Assembly: GCF_001039355.2 (NCBI RefSeq)
Contig: NW_019775136.1
Span: 1 to 23,244, forward strand
Direction: 5' to 3'
DNA from: Lingula anatina
Lineage: Eukaryota; Brachiopoda; Lingulata; Lingulida; Lingulidae
Length of the DNA: 23,244 nucleotides
In this document: one piece after another, positions 11,115 through 21,099 of the stretch
Numbering within the stretch: position 1 is the stretch's first letter
How the letters are laid out: each line of letters opens with the position of its first letter
The notes under the pieces: model-generated
What the model saw: the letters and a program-made list of their open reading frames with translations, nothing else
Told to the model about the DNA's origin: nothing
Databases searched by the model: none
Program-made: the position numbers and the translations under genes

Positions 11115-11247
11115 CTGCCCTCTTGCTGTTGTCTGATATAATCTCAGTGATGTTTTTAACCTCTGGTTTCCCAGAGCTGGCTCTTGCCTCCGAGATCAAC
11201 TGGCGGGCACGTTCTCGGAGTTGCTGTTGTCGTACTTCATCGTTTAC
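11115..11247 (-). CDS. EHBP1: EHBP1 exon m: second RARQL helix
   Basis: The exon starts VNDEVRQQQLRERARQLISE followed by ARASSGKPE, matching vertebrate ERRRQLRERARQLIAEARSG. It repeats the helix pattern of the preceding exon, suggesting an old internal duplication. The acceptor is TGTTTTAG, the exon itself begins GTAAAC, and the donor is GTAAGAG. It ends in phase 1. Confidence 0.95.
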
Positions 11248-11529
11248 CTAAAACAGCAGTTTGCAGGGTGTATGAGTAACTACTGTCAACCCAGTGGTTT
11301 TACCAATCAAAATATAAGTTGCAATATCATCCAGGCTTATTTTCTGAGTCATTGAAAATCAAATTATTTTTTACATGCTTCTAAAGCCTGACATCTTGTA
11401 TCAGCGCAGTCCTTAATCAATCAAAGCCAACTGTCAAAGACTGAAGGTAAAATAAATGTTTTAATTAAAAGTAAAGAATGTAACAGCTGGATAAAATGCC
11501 TAACTAATATGAAGCTATAGTTGTATTAC

Positions 11530-11667
11530 CTTCATACTGGTGGTCACCTCCTGCCCCCTGACAATGGTTCTATTTTCTGGATGGTTGTGAGAGGCGGCGT
11601 CCATTCTGGCCTGCTCTAGGAGCTGTCTGGCACGGTCCTTCAGCTCATCATGGCGGGATTTCTGTCT
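11530..11667 (-). CDS. EHBP1: EHBP1 exon l: first RARQL helix
   Basis: Forty-six codons, phase 0 at both ends. It starts RQKSRHDELKDRARQLLEQA followed by RMDAA, which matches vertebrate SRQEELKERARVLLEQARRDAA. A charged amphipathic helix is predicted from the Arg/Glu/Leu pattern. The acceptor is TTTTCAG and the donor GTAATAC. Confidence 0.95.
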
Positions 11668-11872
11668 CTGAAAATGGAGACTTATTTCTTGTCATGTCCA
11701 GTAGATGATCTTTAAATAAGCTGACTGTAGGAGTTCAACAGAAGCCATGAAATTATATTTGTTATTCCATTTCTTTTTAGATATATCTATATATTATAAT
11801 ATGAAAGCATGTCAAACTACTAGTACATAGATTGAGTACTATATACCGCATCAGTACACTGTTGATTCGTAC

Positions 11873-11992
11873 CTGGTATGGTCCAGCTTCTTGTGGTGTT
11901 GTCGGGGACTGGACAGGACTTCTGGCAGCAACCGTCTTTAAGGCAGGCTCTGATTTACTGGCTGGAACACTGGGCAAGTGGCGGCTCTTAGT
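11873..11992 (-). CDS. EHBP1: EHBP1 exon k: Pro/Ser linker
   Basis: Exactly 40 codons, phase 0 at both ends, so it can be skipped without shifting the frame. It starts TKSRHLPSVPASKSEPALKT and contains SPVQSPTTP, which has two Ser-Pro and one Thr-Pro phosphorylation-type sites. The acceptor is ATGTTCAG and the donor GTACGA. Confidence 0.87.
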
Positions 11993-12304
11993 CTGAACAT
12001 AAGACCAAAATGCTATGTGATTTGCTTAATATAAGTATTTAAATAATATGGTAGTCTCTTCAAGTCTGGTGTGGAATGAAATATTCCAATAATTTAATGC
12101 TTACAGCATTATTTTAAAGAAACTGATGAAAAAAAATTCTCACAAAAAATTTAAATAATTGAGACCAATAGGATTTTTTAAATATAAATGTGTAATTCAT
12201 TCTATAAACTACAAATTGGAGACATAAGTTCTATTCATATATGCCACTACCATTATAACAGCTATCAGATTTAGCTGCATCTTACTTGGGCTTTCAAAGT
12301 ATAC
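11993..12304 (-). other. Intron, 312 bp
   Basis: AT-rich; nothing recognisable. Confidence 0.7.
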
Positions 12305-12404
12305 CTTTGTACTAGACTGTTCCTTGGTCTTTTCTTTGTTGTCAGAGGACTCCTTGGCACTCGAGTCTATTTGGACAGGAGGCTTTGGAGCATCCCTTTT
12401 CTTT
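12305..12404 (-). CDS. EHBP1: EHBP1 exon j: lysine-rich linker
   Basis: Thirty-four codons with the split Arg read RKKRDAPKPPVQIDSSAKES and a Lys/Glu-rich tail ending STK. There is no recognised domain; the KKRDAPKPP part could be a basic or Pro-rich docking site. The acceptor is AATGTTAG and the donor GTATAC, ending in phase 0. It is accepted on phase, splice signals and coding-like composition. Confidence 0.85.
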
Positions 12405-12758
12405 CTAACATTGACAAACATGGAGACCAATTAAATATTTATGACTCTTTATAATAGGCCACTGGGCAGGGCAAAAGTTAGTAAATTGAAAAATTGCACA
12501 CAAGCACTACACAAGTAACATATTTCATAATCTCAGAAAAAAATACAGCATAGCTTATTACATGTGCAATGGTTCAGTTTACTGGCAGTTAACAACCTCT
12601 ACCCAGTATGTACCCAGCATTGCCATCACTGTTCAGTACTGAAAATAGTATACATATACTGATAATACAGTTGATGTTCAAGCAGTCTATTTCAGTATAA
12701 AAGTCAAAGTTGATTAAGATATTATTTAAGATATAATTATTATTAAAAGCAGAATTAC
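12405..12758 (-). other. Intron, 354 bp
   Basis: AT-rich; no further signal seen. Confidence 0.7.
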
Positions 12759-13519
12759 CTGTATCTATGCTGCTTTGCAGCTTGGGTTTCACTCTTTGGT
12801 GTACTCTCTTGAACTGCTGATGCTTCCTTTTCTATAACAGCAACAGCAGCGGCAGGGGTAGCAGAAATTTCTTCTTTTTTAGCACCATTATCAACAACAT
12901 CAGATGATGCAGAGGGCTTTGTCTCCTCCTCCTCATCATCACTAGAGTCAAATGGATTGTAGTATTGTTTCCTTGTCATTAACTTTGGCTTTTCCACATT
13001 ATCTGTACTTAATTGCACTTGTGTCACCGGAGCAGGCAGTTCTACAGCAGGACTAGGGCTCTTACTGCTCTTTGATCTGTCCTCGCTAGTCGTACTTCTC
13101 TCTTCAGAGCTCCTACTGTCGTACATGAAGCGTTCATCAGTAGGAAGTCTCTTTGGTAAAGTCTGTGCCTTTCTGGCAGTGCTGTTTTTGACTGTTGTGT
13201 CATCTTTTACACTTTGCCTCTTATCTTTCGTGGGTGATTTTCCCTTTCTGAATGGTTTCTTTTCTTTACTCTCTGTTTCCTTACCGTACATTTCTTTTGA
13301 TATCCTAGCACTACTATCAGTATCAAATTCCCCTACAGTGTAAGTGCTCTCGTTAGCACTGGTCCCTATTTGGTGGACCTCCAGTGACTGTCCCGTGAAG
13401 AAGGCCCTTAACTGATATAAGTAGGTCATAACAGAGAGTTTGTCTGGAACTGCTAGTAACTGCATGTCAGATGGCTCCATGACTTTTGGTATGCCCAGGC
13501 TGGCTGCAGCATCAAATGC
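12759..13519 (-). CDS. EHBP1: EHBP1 exon i: CH domain C-terminal half and long charged linker
   Basis: The largest exon (761 bases) starts with the last CH helices: [20 protein letters not shown], then [20 protein letters not shown], equivalent to vertebrate [30 protein letters not shown]. After about residue 55 the family match fades into [11 protein letters not shown], also conserved (vertebrate STYKVGNYETD), and then a low-complexity linker: basic ([18 protein letters not shown]), Ser-rich ([20 protein letters not shown]), an NPF motif at 12950-12958 in [14 protein letters not shown], and an Ala/Glu tail. It ends in phase 2 with a GTAATT donor. The linker is probably disordered and phosphorylated. 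Confidence 0.96.
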
Positions 13520-15894
13520 CTGTAGAAATACAGTGATGTTGTATGATAACCCGTCAGTCAAATATATAATAACTATATCTAGAACATGTTTGTCATATGG
13601 TTCAAATGGCATCAAGATACTTGCAAAACAGGAATACTTATGACTTGAAATTGACTAAACCAGATCATGTGAAGTCATCAGACACATATTACATGTAAAT
13701 CTCCATTGTGCCTTGAACTTGAAATTCCATGTTAATGAATATGGTTTTCAAAAGACATCAAACAATATAGTTAAGTCCATTTCAAGTCAAACTTAGTCCT
13801 ATGTATGAACAGACCTTGGGCACCACAAGAAATGCCTAAAACATCGAATGTTTGTGATTCAGTATTACGAAAACTGAAGACAATCAATAAATACATATGT
13901 GTACTAATACCATGACAAATGTAGCAATGATGATTCATTTATCAAAATATATTACGCTTTCTGCAGCTGCCATTAATTGCAATTTCTATACTGATCTTCA
14001 TTCATTAATTTGAAGCTTTATCTAAATAATGATCAAAAAATGAAAACCCTATTCCACTCTTGTCCCTAACTGGTTAAAAAAAAAACAAAACAAACAAAAA
14101 TATGATTGAAATATGTTTAAAAATCATTCAATCAGTTACACTACTTTCTTCCAGCTATGTCTGCTAATGCATTTAAAATACACAGAGATATCTTAATTCT
14201 TCATATTCAAAGAGAATTTTTTATCAAACACAGGTGGTCATTTCTGCTTTAAAAAACGAGAATCATTACCAGCATAATGACATGGTCAGGGGACTTTCTA
14301 ATCTGAATTTCCCAGCACAAAGGGAGGTCTTCGGACAGATTTGAAATTCCAATGATCAGTGGCAATTATCTGATTCATCTCTTTTTAATCTACCAGATGC
14401 TGGTTTAAAAAGATAAGGCTGATCACTGGGGAGTAATGCCCCCTGTGGGGAGTCATCAAGCTGGCAAGGTTTAAAATCTGAAAATTGTCTTGTACAATCA
14501 TTATCGCCATCATCGCTTCATCATTTTTCTATGAATGGACTTGTCAAGATGGAGTTTAAATATGAAAGTAAGCAGGTTTGTGAGTGGTGACCAGGCAATG
14601 CTCCTTGTTAGCTTTTTTTCAACTCTTAATTTTGAGGAAATCAGACTTTCTTCAATTGAAAAAAAAATGAAAATTGCTTTGGTAAGAAGGAGAAAAACAA
14701 CTGGCCCCTAGAAAATCTTAGTTGCTGTATTTTATGCTCTAAATCACTGACACTGTTAAATTTGGCGTTTCCTACCCCTAAAATAAAATTCTAAAGAAAA
14801 CCCTAAAATGTAGCTACTAGTACATACGTAATATTATACATTACAAAAAGTTTTTTGTCTATATTTCCCTGTTTACCAACTTATCTGGCCTTATCTGAAA
14901 GTGCTTTGTGATTTGAAAAATGAAATTGTACTACATGTTCAGAGTTGCCAACATAACAGTACTCAAAAATTCATTGATCTATTGCCTAATGTCTTACTAT
15001 CAATCTATCATATCTTGTCCATAAATTCCATTTGTATTTCCCAAATTGATTTCTAAGACAGCAACCCGATATAAGAAAACATATAATAGTTAAGTGATGG
15101 TCTTCATTTATATTCATTCTGGAAATGGCAGCTAAAAGCTTTCTACAAAATTAGCCGGAATTCTTTCCCAACAACAATTTCCAACTAGTGTTCAGTTATG
15201 GGGAAGAAGCACTCTTAATATCCATTTTGGCTCATTAGTTATGGATTATGTGTAATCAAGAGAAGCAGGGATAAAATTTCCATAAATTTATTTCAATTCT
15301 AAATTTTTCAGTGGTGTGCTGCATAGTCAAGATGTTCACTCTTTTATTGAACACATCTTGTTTAAGTCACTCTGGATACTTCTGAATATTGATTTTTAAA
15401 AACATTTAACAAATATAACTAGGTACAAGTATATGCCTAACATGACTGTCAATGTTAATAAGCTATGAGCATAAGATCGTGTTTCACAAACTGCTTTTGC
15501 ACTTCAAAGTTCTCATGCTACAATTTTGTGCATTTGTATTTATTCATCTACATGTTCATGAACAGATTCACTGCCAACATTTTTTCCCGAACATATCATA
15601 ATTTGTGACATACCTTTTCTGGTTGGCCAAAATAGAACTATTCATCCGAGTCTTAGCCTTCTCACTCCCCTTTTTCAAATATCTTTCCAGAACCAGAAGT
15701 CTTACTAAAAGTTGTCTGATTTTTAACACTGACTGTGACTAACTGTAGCCTCATCACACACTCCACTGGCTATGGTAATTTTCTATCAGTATTAATTGAG
15801 TGCACTGCCTGGTGTCACAATACACTCACTGCAGAGCCCACAGTTTAATCAAACCAGTCAATCAGCAATGCAAAGAGGTTCAACTTTCTCTCAC
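13520..15894 (-). other. Intron, 2375 bp, inside the CH domain
   Basis: Mostly AT-rich. A GC-raised block at about 14270-14480 includes a GGGGAGT direct repeat and a 40-codon open frame with no family match. Since CH helices continue directly from 15895 to 13519, any exon here would interrupt the fold, so I call none. Confidence 0.65.
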
Positions 15895-15943
15895 CTTTTT
15901 GTTATTTCCCTTGATGTCATGGGGAGACAGACTGTCAAAGTCT
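15895..15943 (-). CDS. EHBP1: EHBP1 exon h: CH domain, 49-base microexon-like piece
   Basis: With the two carried bases it reads IDFDSLSPHDIKGNNKK, 17 codons, against vertebrate IDYKSLNPQDIKENNKK. It is too short for automatic open-frame detection but unmistakable by homology and phase. The acceptor is TTTTTTACTTTCAG and the donor GTGAGAG. It bridges the two halves of the CH domain. Confidence 0.96.
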
Positions 15944-16908
15944 CTGAAAGTAAAAAATGGAGCCGTCAGAACTATTACACAAGTATATAGCCCGTGTCGT
16001 CACATCCACTGGCCATTCGACTGCAACCTTGTGGTAAATGTGCCATATTATTGTTCTATTAACGGAGTTACTGAGCAAAATGACATTTAGAGCTGTCAGT
16101 AGCAATGCTGCAAGTTATGCATCCAGTTGCCTGTGTGAAGAATTGAATTTTCTTGATGGGATCTTGCTGAATTACTAGGAATATTACAGCTAGCAGAGCT
16201 GTATTCCTGATGTGAAGATGGCCATAATGACTTGTACATACACACTCGACTAGGTAATCAATTTCTGTGGCACCAGAGGTTTGAGCCGAACGGACACAAT
16301 AGGGTGTTGCAGTTGGTTTATCACTGATAAAAGATACTAATTGTACACTTTTTTCATCCCTTTGAAAATAGTCACCAGTGTAATTAGTGAGCTGTCATAA
16401 TTCTATGCTTTATTATATCTGATGAAACATTGATTAAAAAAGTTGATTCAACTTGTGAACATGAAACTTGGAATAATGGCACAAGGGCAGAACTATCTAT
16501 GAATAATATAAAAAAATAGCAATAATTGCTTACAATAATTCCAAAGCAGGGTGTAAAATGAACAGAGTTTTAAAAAGTCCCAAAAGTGCCATTAACGATC
16601 ATGTTAGAACGAACATATTACCCATTTGACGATGAAAACACAAAACACTAAGAGCAAGTCACAATCATCTCCATGCAAATTGGAAATCAATCAAGATAAA
16701 ATTTGAATTCACTTTCCCCAAGCTGAATCTTGTTGTGAAAACAGTCCTGTAATTAAGTCTGCTCTCAATTTCTTTCCTTCTACTTGCTGAATATTGCACG
16801 CAGGGGATGGACTACCGATCATGACCCTTGAGCTCAAGTCTGGAATGATTTCGTTAAGGCAGAACGGATGAAACAGCATAGAAAATCAATCAAGCATCAT
16901 GTACTTAC
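15944..16908 (-). other. Intron, 965 bp, inside the CH domain
   Basis: AT-rich with a modestly GC-raised part near 16200-16330. No exon is expected, because the CH fold continues directly across the junction, and none is seen. Confidence 0.7.
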
Positions 16909-17087
16909 ATTAAATCAGGCCTGAAGTAATGAATGACTGCGCAAAACGCTAATCCATTTCTCCAGGATGTTGTCATATTGGTGACCTTGACCCCTTTGTG
17001 ACCTTTAGTGACCTCTTGACACCATGTGATCAAATCCATGGCAGGCGAAAATTGACCTTTGGACTTTTGACCTGTTCCTGGAACATT
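16909..17087 (-). CDS. EHBP1: EHBP1 exon g: CH domain, N-terminal half
   Basis: The exon begins [17 protein letters not shown] and then enters the CH domain at [15 protein letters not shown], continuing [20 protein letters not shown] and HYFRPDL. The vertebrate match is [41 protein letters not shown], which is the EHBP/MICAL type of CH domain. The CH domain provides the actin link. The acceptor is CATTTCTTTTCAG and the donor GTAAGTAC. It is phase 0 at the start and leaves two bases of an Ile codon. Five TGACCT hexamers on the plus strand lie inside this exon. Confidence 0.96.
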
Positions 17088-19281
17088 CTGAAAAGAAATG
17101 AGAAATATGGTTTAGGTATACTATTTGAAACAATATGTTGGCATTTGGTCGGTATTCATGGCCAAAATTTCACTTCAATTGAATATTGAAATAAGCTAGC
17201 TAAGCACTTAAAGAGGTCGCTGCAAACTCTCACCTGGCGGCAATGTGACTGTTTATTTGCCACATAATAAAACCTTTATTATATGCTTCTCAATATTTTC
17301 CAACCTATATGCAAGGTGCAAAATAAACGTGGATTATATTGTTGGTGTTGCCATTTGGCTTATCTTGGTTCCTCTTCTATGTTTGGAAGTATCAAACCAT
17401 TTGATTTGGTCACTTAGTGGGAGCTCCTTTATAAAAATATTATCAGTTTATCATTAATTTATATATAGAAAAATGATATACAATAAAAGATTGAATTGTT
17501 TGTGTACACCAGAAAGGGATAGGGAAAGAAACAATAATCATCTCACAGGACGCTTGCAAGGTGTGAGCGAGTTATTGAAGGTACTTCTGGTAGAGATGAT
17601 CTTTTGAAACTGTCAATTTCAGAGACCACTGAAATGAATTTTTGAAAATTTTGTTGGATTCACACCTCTAAAGCTATTAAATTTTTAATACTAAAGTTTC
17701 TGCCATTCAGAAAGATTACTGAATACTGAAAAATATAACAGCTTATACAAATATTTCAATTTCAATCATTCCTTTTTTAGATCACTAATATCAACTGTAA
17801 AAATCACAGTCATTAATGATTTCATACCTCCCTGAAGATGGAGCACAAACAATATTTTCCTGCTGCCAACATCTTATTTTTTTACAGCACAACAACAACA
17901 TTAGTCAAGACCAATTCCAGTAATTTTATGCAGCATTTCCTGTATATTATCTTCCAACAGCATTACTGGCTGAAAAAAAGTCACAAAACTGCTTCAAAAA
18001 TGCTTGAATAATTCCACTATTCTATCCTGGTGTCTTCGCTTTCCATAAGAGTTGGTCCGAAGTTGTATCGCTGTGATTGCATAAACTGCCTCTAAATTCT
18101 TTGCTTGATTAACTCCGATGCCACAGTAACTGCAATGTTGTTCGGTTCGACAAAGCTGGCACCCATACAGCCAATCACAGTAGAATCAGTGACTCAGTAG
18201 AACAAACTGGCAAAAACTGATACTTTTTTTGCTCCTATGTGTTTATAACCACAGCAAAGCTGGTACTTATTGCTATTCCCAATGCTCAAAAATCAATAAT
18301 TTGTGATCAAAAACTGTGTGCTGGCGAGATGCTTAAACAGAGTGATTGCTGTCAATTTGTAGAAGTTGAGCTGCATGTTTCCCTTCCATCACCGACAACC
18401 TACCACGACAGAAATTGATCACCAGTTCCTGGGAAATCACGCAATCATTTCGAACCATAAAACATTTCCACATCGTAACTACACCTCTGTTCCAATTGAT
18501 TACACACCTGGCTTACTTAATGCACTCATAAAAAACACGACATTTCAATTAAGTGTGTACAACATGAGAGCATTAAATTGTATCAAAGCCATTAGTCCTA
18601 ATTTCATCTTCAAAATTATCTGAACGGAATACAAAAGACTAGTAATTTGCCTTGGTGAAATATAAAATTCAGATAAGGCCTGGGCATGAATGATCAAAAT
18701 CACTTGCTTCCCTTATCTTAAAGACCATACTCTGTGTTTGTGTATGTGTAAATAGGGATGCTGTCTAATGAACCGATTCTAAAACTCAGCTTTTATTCTT
18801 TCCAAATGTTTGCTGAAACCAGGCAAAATTTGACGATCATGCATAAGCTACTCTTACTGTTCTATGCTTGCTTAAAGAGAGCTGCATTAAAAAGATAATG
18901 TAGCTAATTATCATTGATTATAACCAAAACCCTGTTTTGCACTTATTTAAAAAAGCATGATAAGAAGGAGTTGCTTTATATAAACAGCAGGCCAGATTGA
19001 AATCCAATCAGATTTCAAATCGGCCAAGGCAAAATTGAAATTTCAATTATGGCCATGCCAAAAAATATTTAAAAAATATTACAAATAAAAATTTTAATCT
19101 GACTAGGCAAGACTGAAATCTGACAAGATAAGGTTGATATTTCAATATTACAGAAGAAATAAAAGTGAACATCAGCATAAAAATAATTCAATGTGTAACT
19201 GCAAATGACCAGAAAGCAACAACAAAAAAAAATTGGTTAAATTAAAAAAGTGCAAATCCTGCCAAAGACCACAAAACCTAC
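17088..19281 (-). other. Intron, 2194 bp
   Basis: This is the intron upstream of the CH domain. It contains a degenerate short-period repeat at about 18985-19155. No segment has both splice signals and an EHBP1-like frame, although vertebrates have an extra Pro-rich linker here, so a small exon could be overlooked. Confidence 0.55.
18985..19155. repeat. Degenerate repeat built on TTGAAATC / GATTTCAA units
   Basis: Several diverged copies of a roughly 30-base unit around (G)CAAGAYTGAAATCTGA follow each other, some inverted. One 16-base perfect palindrome, AATTGAAATTTCAATT, is included. It may be the remains of a local satellite or of an inverted-repeat element. Confidence 0.4.
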
Positions 19282-19360
19282 CTGGTTGAGATTCAAAGGC
19301 TCAAGTGCTGCTCGGTCTGCTTTGGGAGGTGTATGTCCTAATGTCTTGGATTTTTGTAAT
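19282..19360 (-). CDS. EHBP1: EHBP1 exon f: short linker before the CH domain
   Basis: The exon completes an Arg codon and continues LQKSKTLGHTPPKADRAALE up to LNLNQ, 27 codons with the split one, ending in phase 0. The borders are TCTCTAG and GTAGGT. The sequence has no strong family match, and it is accepted because phase fits on both sides and it sits between clear EHBP1 exons. It could be skipped in some transcripts. Confidence 0.82.
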
Positions 19361-19873
19361 CTAGAGATATGGAATTAACATCAAGTTTGAAGTTATTGAA
19401 GAAAATGTTAAATTGTCATCACTATAGCTTCATATCAGGAACCTCAGGAATACTAACTGTTAGATATCTGCTATATATGTAAGTGAAAGGGAACACAACT
19501 GTCGATGTTTTAGCGAAGACTGTATTTACTAGGTGATTGGTACATCTTGCCATCAGTTGTGTTAGATGAGACAATGGCATGAGCCATGATAATATAAGAG
19601 CTCATTTCCATTGAAACTATCGGTCTTTGTAGATCGATCCAATTCTGTGGGGATTCTCACTGAAAACAATCAGTTCAAGAAATTAACAAACCTCCTGGTT
19701 TCCAACATATTCCAATAACCACCAGCTTTTCTATATTCTAATCAACAGGGAGGAGGCATGTTAGTCTGTTAAACTGATTGCATTCAGCGAGAGTCCCCAC
19801 AGAGAAGGATCAATCTATGCAGACAGCTGGTTTCAATGGCAATGAGCCTTAAGTTATGGTTGTATGATAATAC
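19361..19873 (-). other. Intron, 513 bp, half occupied by an inverted-repeat element
   Basis: The half next to the 5' splice site is filled by the element at about 19598-19848. The rest is AT-rich with no exon-like frame. Confidence 0.7.
19598..19848. mobile_element. Non-autonomous inverted-repeat transposon (PIF/Harbinger-like MITE), older copy
   Basis: The left arm (from 19598, GAGCTCATTTCCATTGAAAC) and the reverse complement of the right arm (ending 19848, GGCTCATTGCCATTGAAACC) align for 80-100 bases at about 75-80% by eye. Shared internal blocks are the TAGATCGATC / TAGATTGATC pair, TCTGTGGGGAYTCTC and CAATCAGTT. The flanks are TAA on the left and TTA on the right, so the target duplication is unclear and the ends are approximate. 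Its left arm shares blocks at fixed spacing with the element at 22983-23197, so both belong to one family. It is about 250 bp and encodes nothing. Confidence 0.7.
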
Positions 19874-20282
19874 CTGAGTTTCTGCTCCTTTGCCTTTCTC
19901 TCCTCAGGTGGGGTACTGGGTGGGGTTATAGGCTTCAGCACCTTGCGCTCCTCAGGGGGTGTGGCGGGCGGGGTGCCAGTGTACATAGGCCTCTCTACAT
20001 TCCCCTTCTTATCGTATGAGGCATTTCTGTTGAGCGGGTGCATGTGGCGATACTCCTCCTCCTCTGTTGAAGTCTCGAAGGGATTCTTTGAAGCTGTCTC
20101 AGATTTATTTTCATTGAATGGATTTAGAGAGTCCAAAGATTCTTCAAATGGATTGCTTGGTTCATTGAATGGGTTATTTTCATTGTCTTCCTCATCGAAT
20201 GGACTTAGTCCCTCTGCAATTGTGATGATTTTCTTCTTTGGTGTGCCAGAACATGTGGCAAAAATAGGAGGCTGGGAAGCTG
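19874..20282 (-). CDS. EHBP1: EHBP1 exon e: NPF cluster that recruits EHD proteins
   Basis: This 409-base exon contains four NPF motifs in quick succession (NNPFNEP, SNPFEES, LNPFNEN, KNPFETS), one SPFDEE variant ahead of them, an EEEE run, and two copies of a proline unit (TPPATPPEERK and TPPSTPPEERK). The NPF clusters should bind EH domains; the TPP repeats look like proline-directed phosphorylation or SH3-type sites by inference. The acceptor is a tandem CAGCAG, so the exon may begin at 20282 or 20279, which adds or drops one Ala without changing frame. The donor GTATTATC is a poor match to consensus. The exon ends in phase 2. Confidence 0.95.
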
Positions 20283-20410
20283 CTGAAACATTGTAGAAAG
20301 TAAACTTAATCAGTTATGTCTTGTCTTCAATATTTTTAAGAATATATGATTTTATCTACTAATGACAGGCATTGTACAGGCATTCTTAAGATTGTGATAA
20401 TTTCTTTTAC

Positions 20411-20604
20411 CTTGCTCAGGGAGATCGGGATCCCCAAATGGATTTAAATCATCCTCTTCATCATTCAGGGAATCTAACTTGGCAGCAAGTTCAGAGAATT
20501 TACTGGCATTGGCCTCATCCTGTTCATCATCAAAGTCATCAATGTTGCCTATATCTGGTCTTCCTATACTCATTAAACTGGCAATGCTCTGCATATCTTC
20601 ATCA
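20411..20604 (-). CDS. EHBP1: EHBP1 exon d: acidic linker with first NPF
   Basis: The exon completes the Thr codon and reads DEDMQSIASLMSIGRPDIGN, then a strongly acidic stretch (DDFDDEQDEA), a helical FSELAAKLDSLNDEEDD segment, and LNPFGDPDLPEQ. The vertebrate counterpart is DEDMQSLASLMSMKQADIGNLDDFEED followed by LNPFGDPD. NPF flanked by acidic residues is the classic EH-domain ligand. The borders are CTCCAG and GTAAAAG, ending in phase 1. Confidence 0.95.
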
Positions 20605-21099
20605 CTGGAGAAGATATTAAATCATATTAAAAATATAAGTTTTTAATATGAAAGCAACTGACATTAAACAGTATTTTCACTTTCTTTCATTTAAATGAGG
20701 CTATTCAAATGACAAATCACTATTCCAGCGCCATTAGGAAAGTGATCAACAATAGAAATCTTCATTATCATCTATAAATTATCACTGAATAAACCAGTTG
20801 CAGCTGAAAATGACAAATCAGCTCCCATTATAAAAGGGAATGAGATAAGTAATTACTTTCATTTAGAAACTGCAACTGATAAATGATGAATAAACCAAAT
20901 GCAGCTGAAATGACTTAAATGATGTAAAATCATTACATACATGTATGCTATTCAGATCTGACACCGACTGAGAATTATGATATAAGAGGCCTGCATTCAT
21001 TATCATAAAGCAAAAAGACTCATCACAATCACCAGTTGGGAAAATAATTCCTACTGAAACTACTTCTCTATGTTAACAACTGACAGATTTATCACTTAC
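20605..21099 (-). other. Intron, 495 bp, with a spaced direct repeat
   Basis: The intron contains two copies of a roughly 28-base sequence with the core GAATAAACCA and GCAGCTGAAA, starting at 20787 and 20888 (101 bases apart). No exon-like frame is seen. Confidence 0.6.
20787..20915. repeat. Spaced direct repeat, two copies 101 bases apart
   Basis: Copies start at 20787 and 20888. Both contain GAATAAACCA, a two- or one-base variable step, and TGCAGCTGAAA followed by ATGAC. It looks like a local duplication within the intron. Confidence 0.6.

Noticed and set aside
12755-13615. Start of the large open frame at 13615 as a translation start
   Set aside because: The first 32 codons are intron; the exon begins at 13519 after CTACAG, where CH-domain homology also begins.
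14345-14490. Frame LDDSPQGALLPSDQPYLFKP as an extra exon
   Set aside because: It would interrupt the CH domain, whose halves join precisely without it, and it runs into a stop.
18020-18200. Minus-strand open frame of about 60 codons with a CxxC...HCxxC pattern (CQLCRTEQHCSYC)
   Set aside because: No start codon, no fitting splice phase with EHBP1 and no recognisable family; likely chance, though an old transposon fragment is possible.
18366-18623. 85-residue plus-strand open frame
   Set aside because: Non-ATG start, low-complexity composition, no homology recognised.
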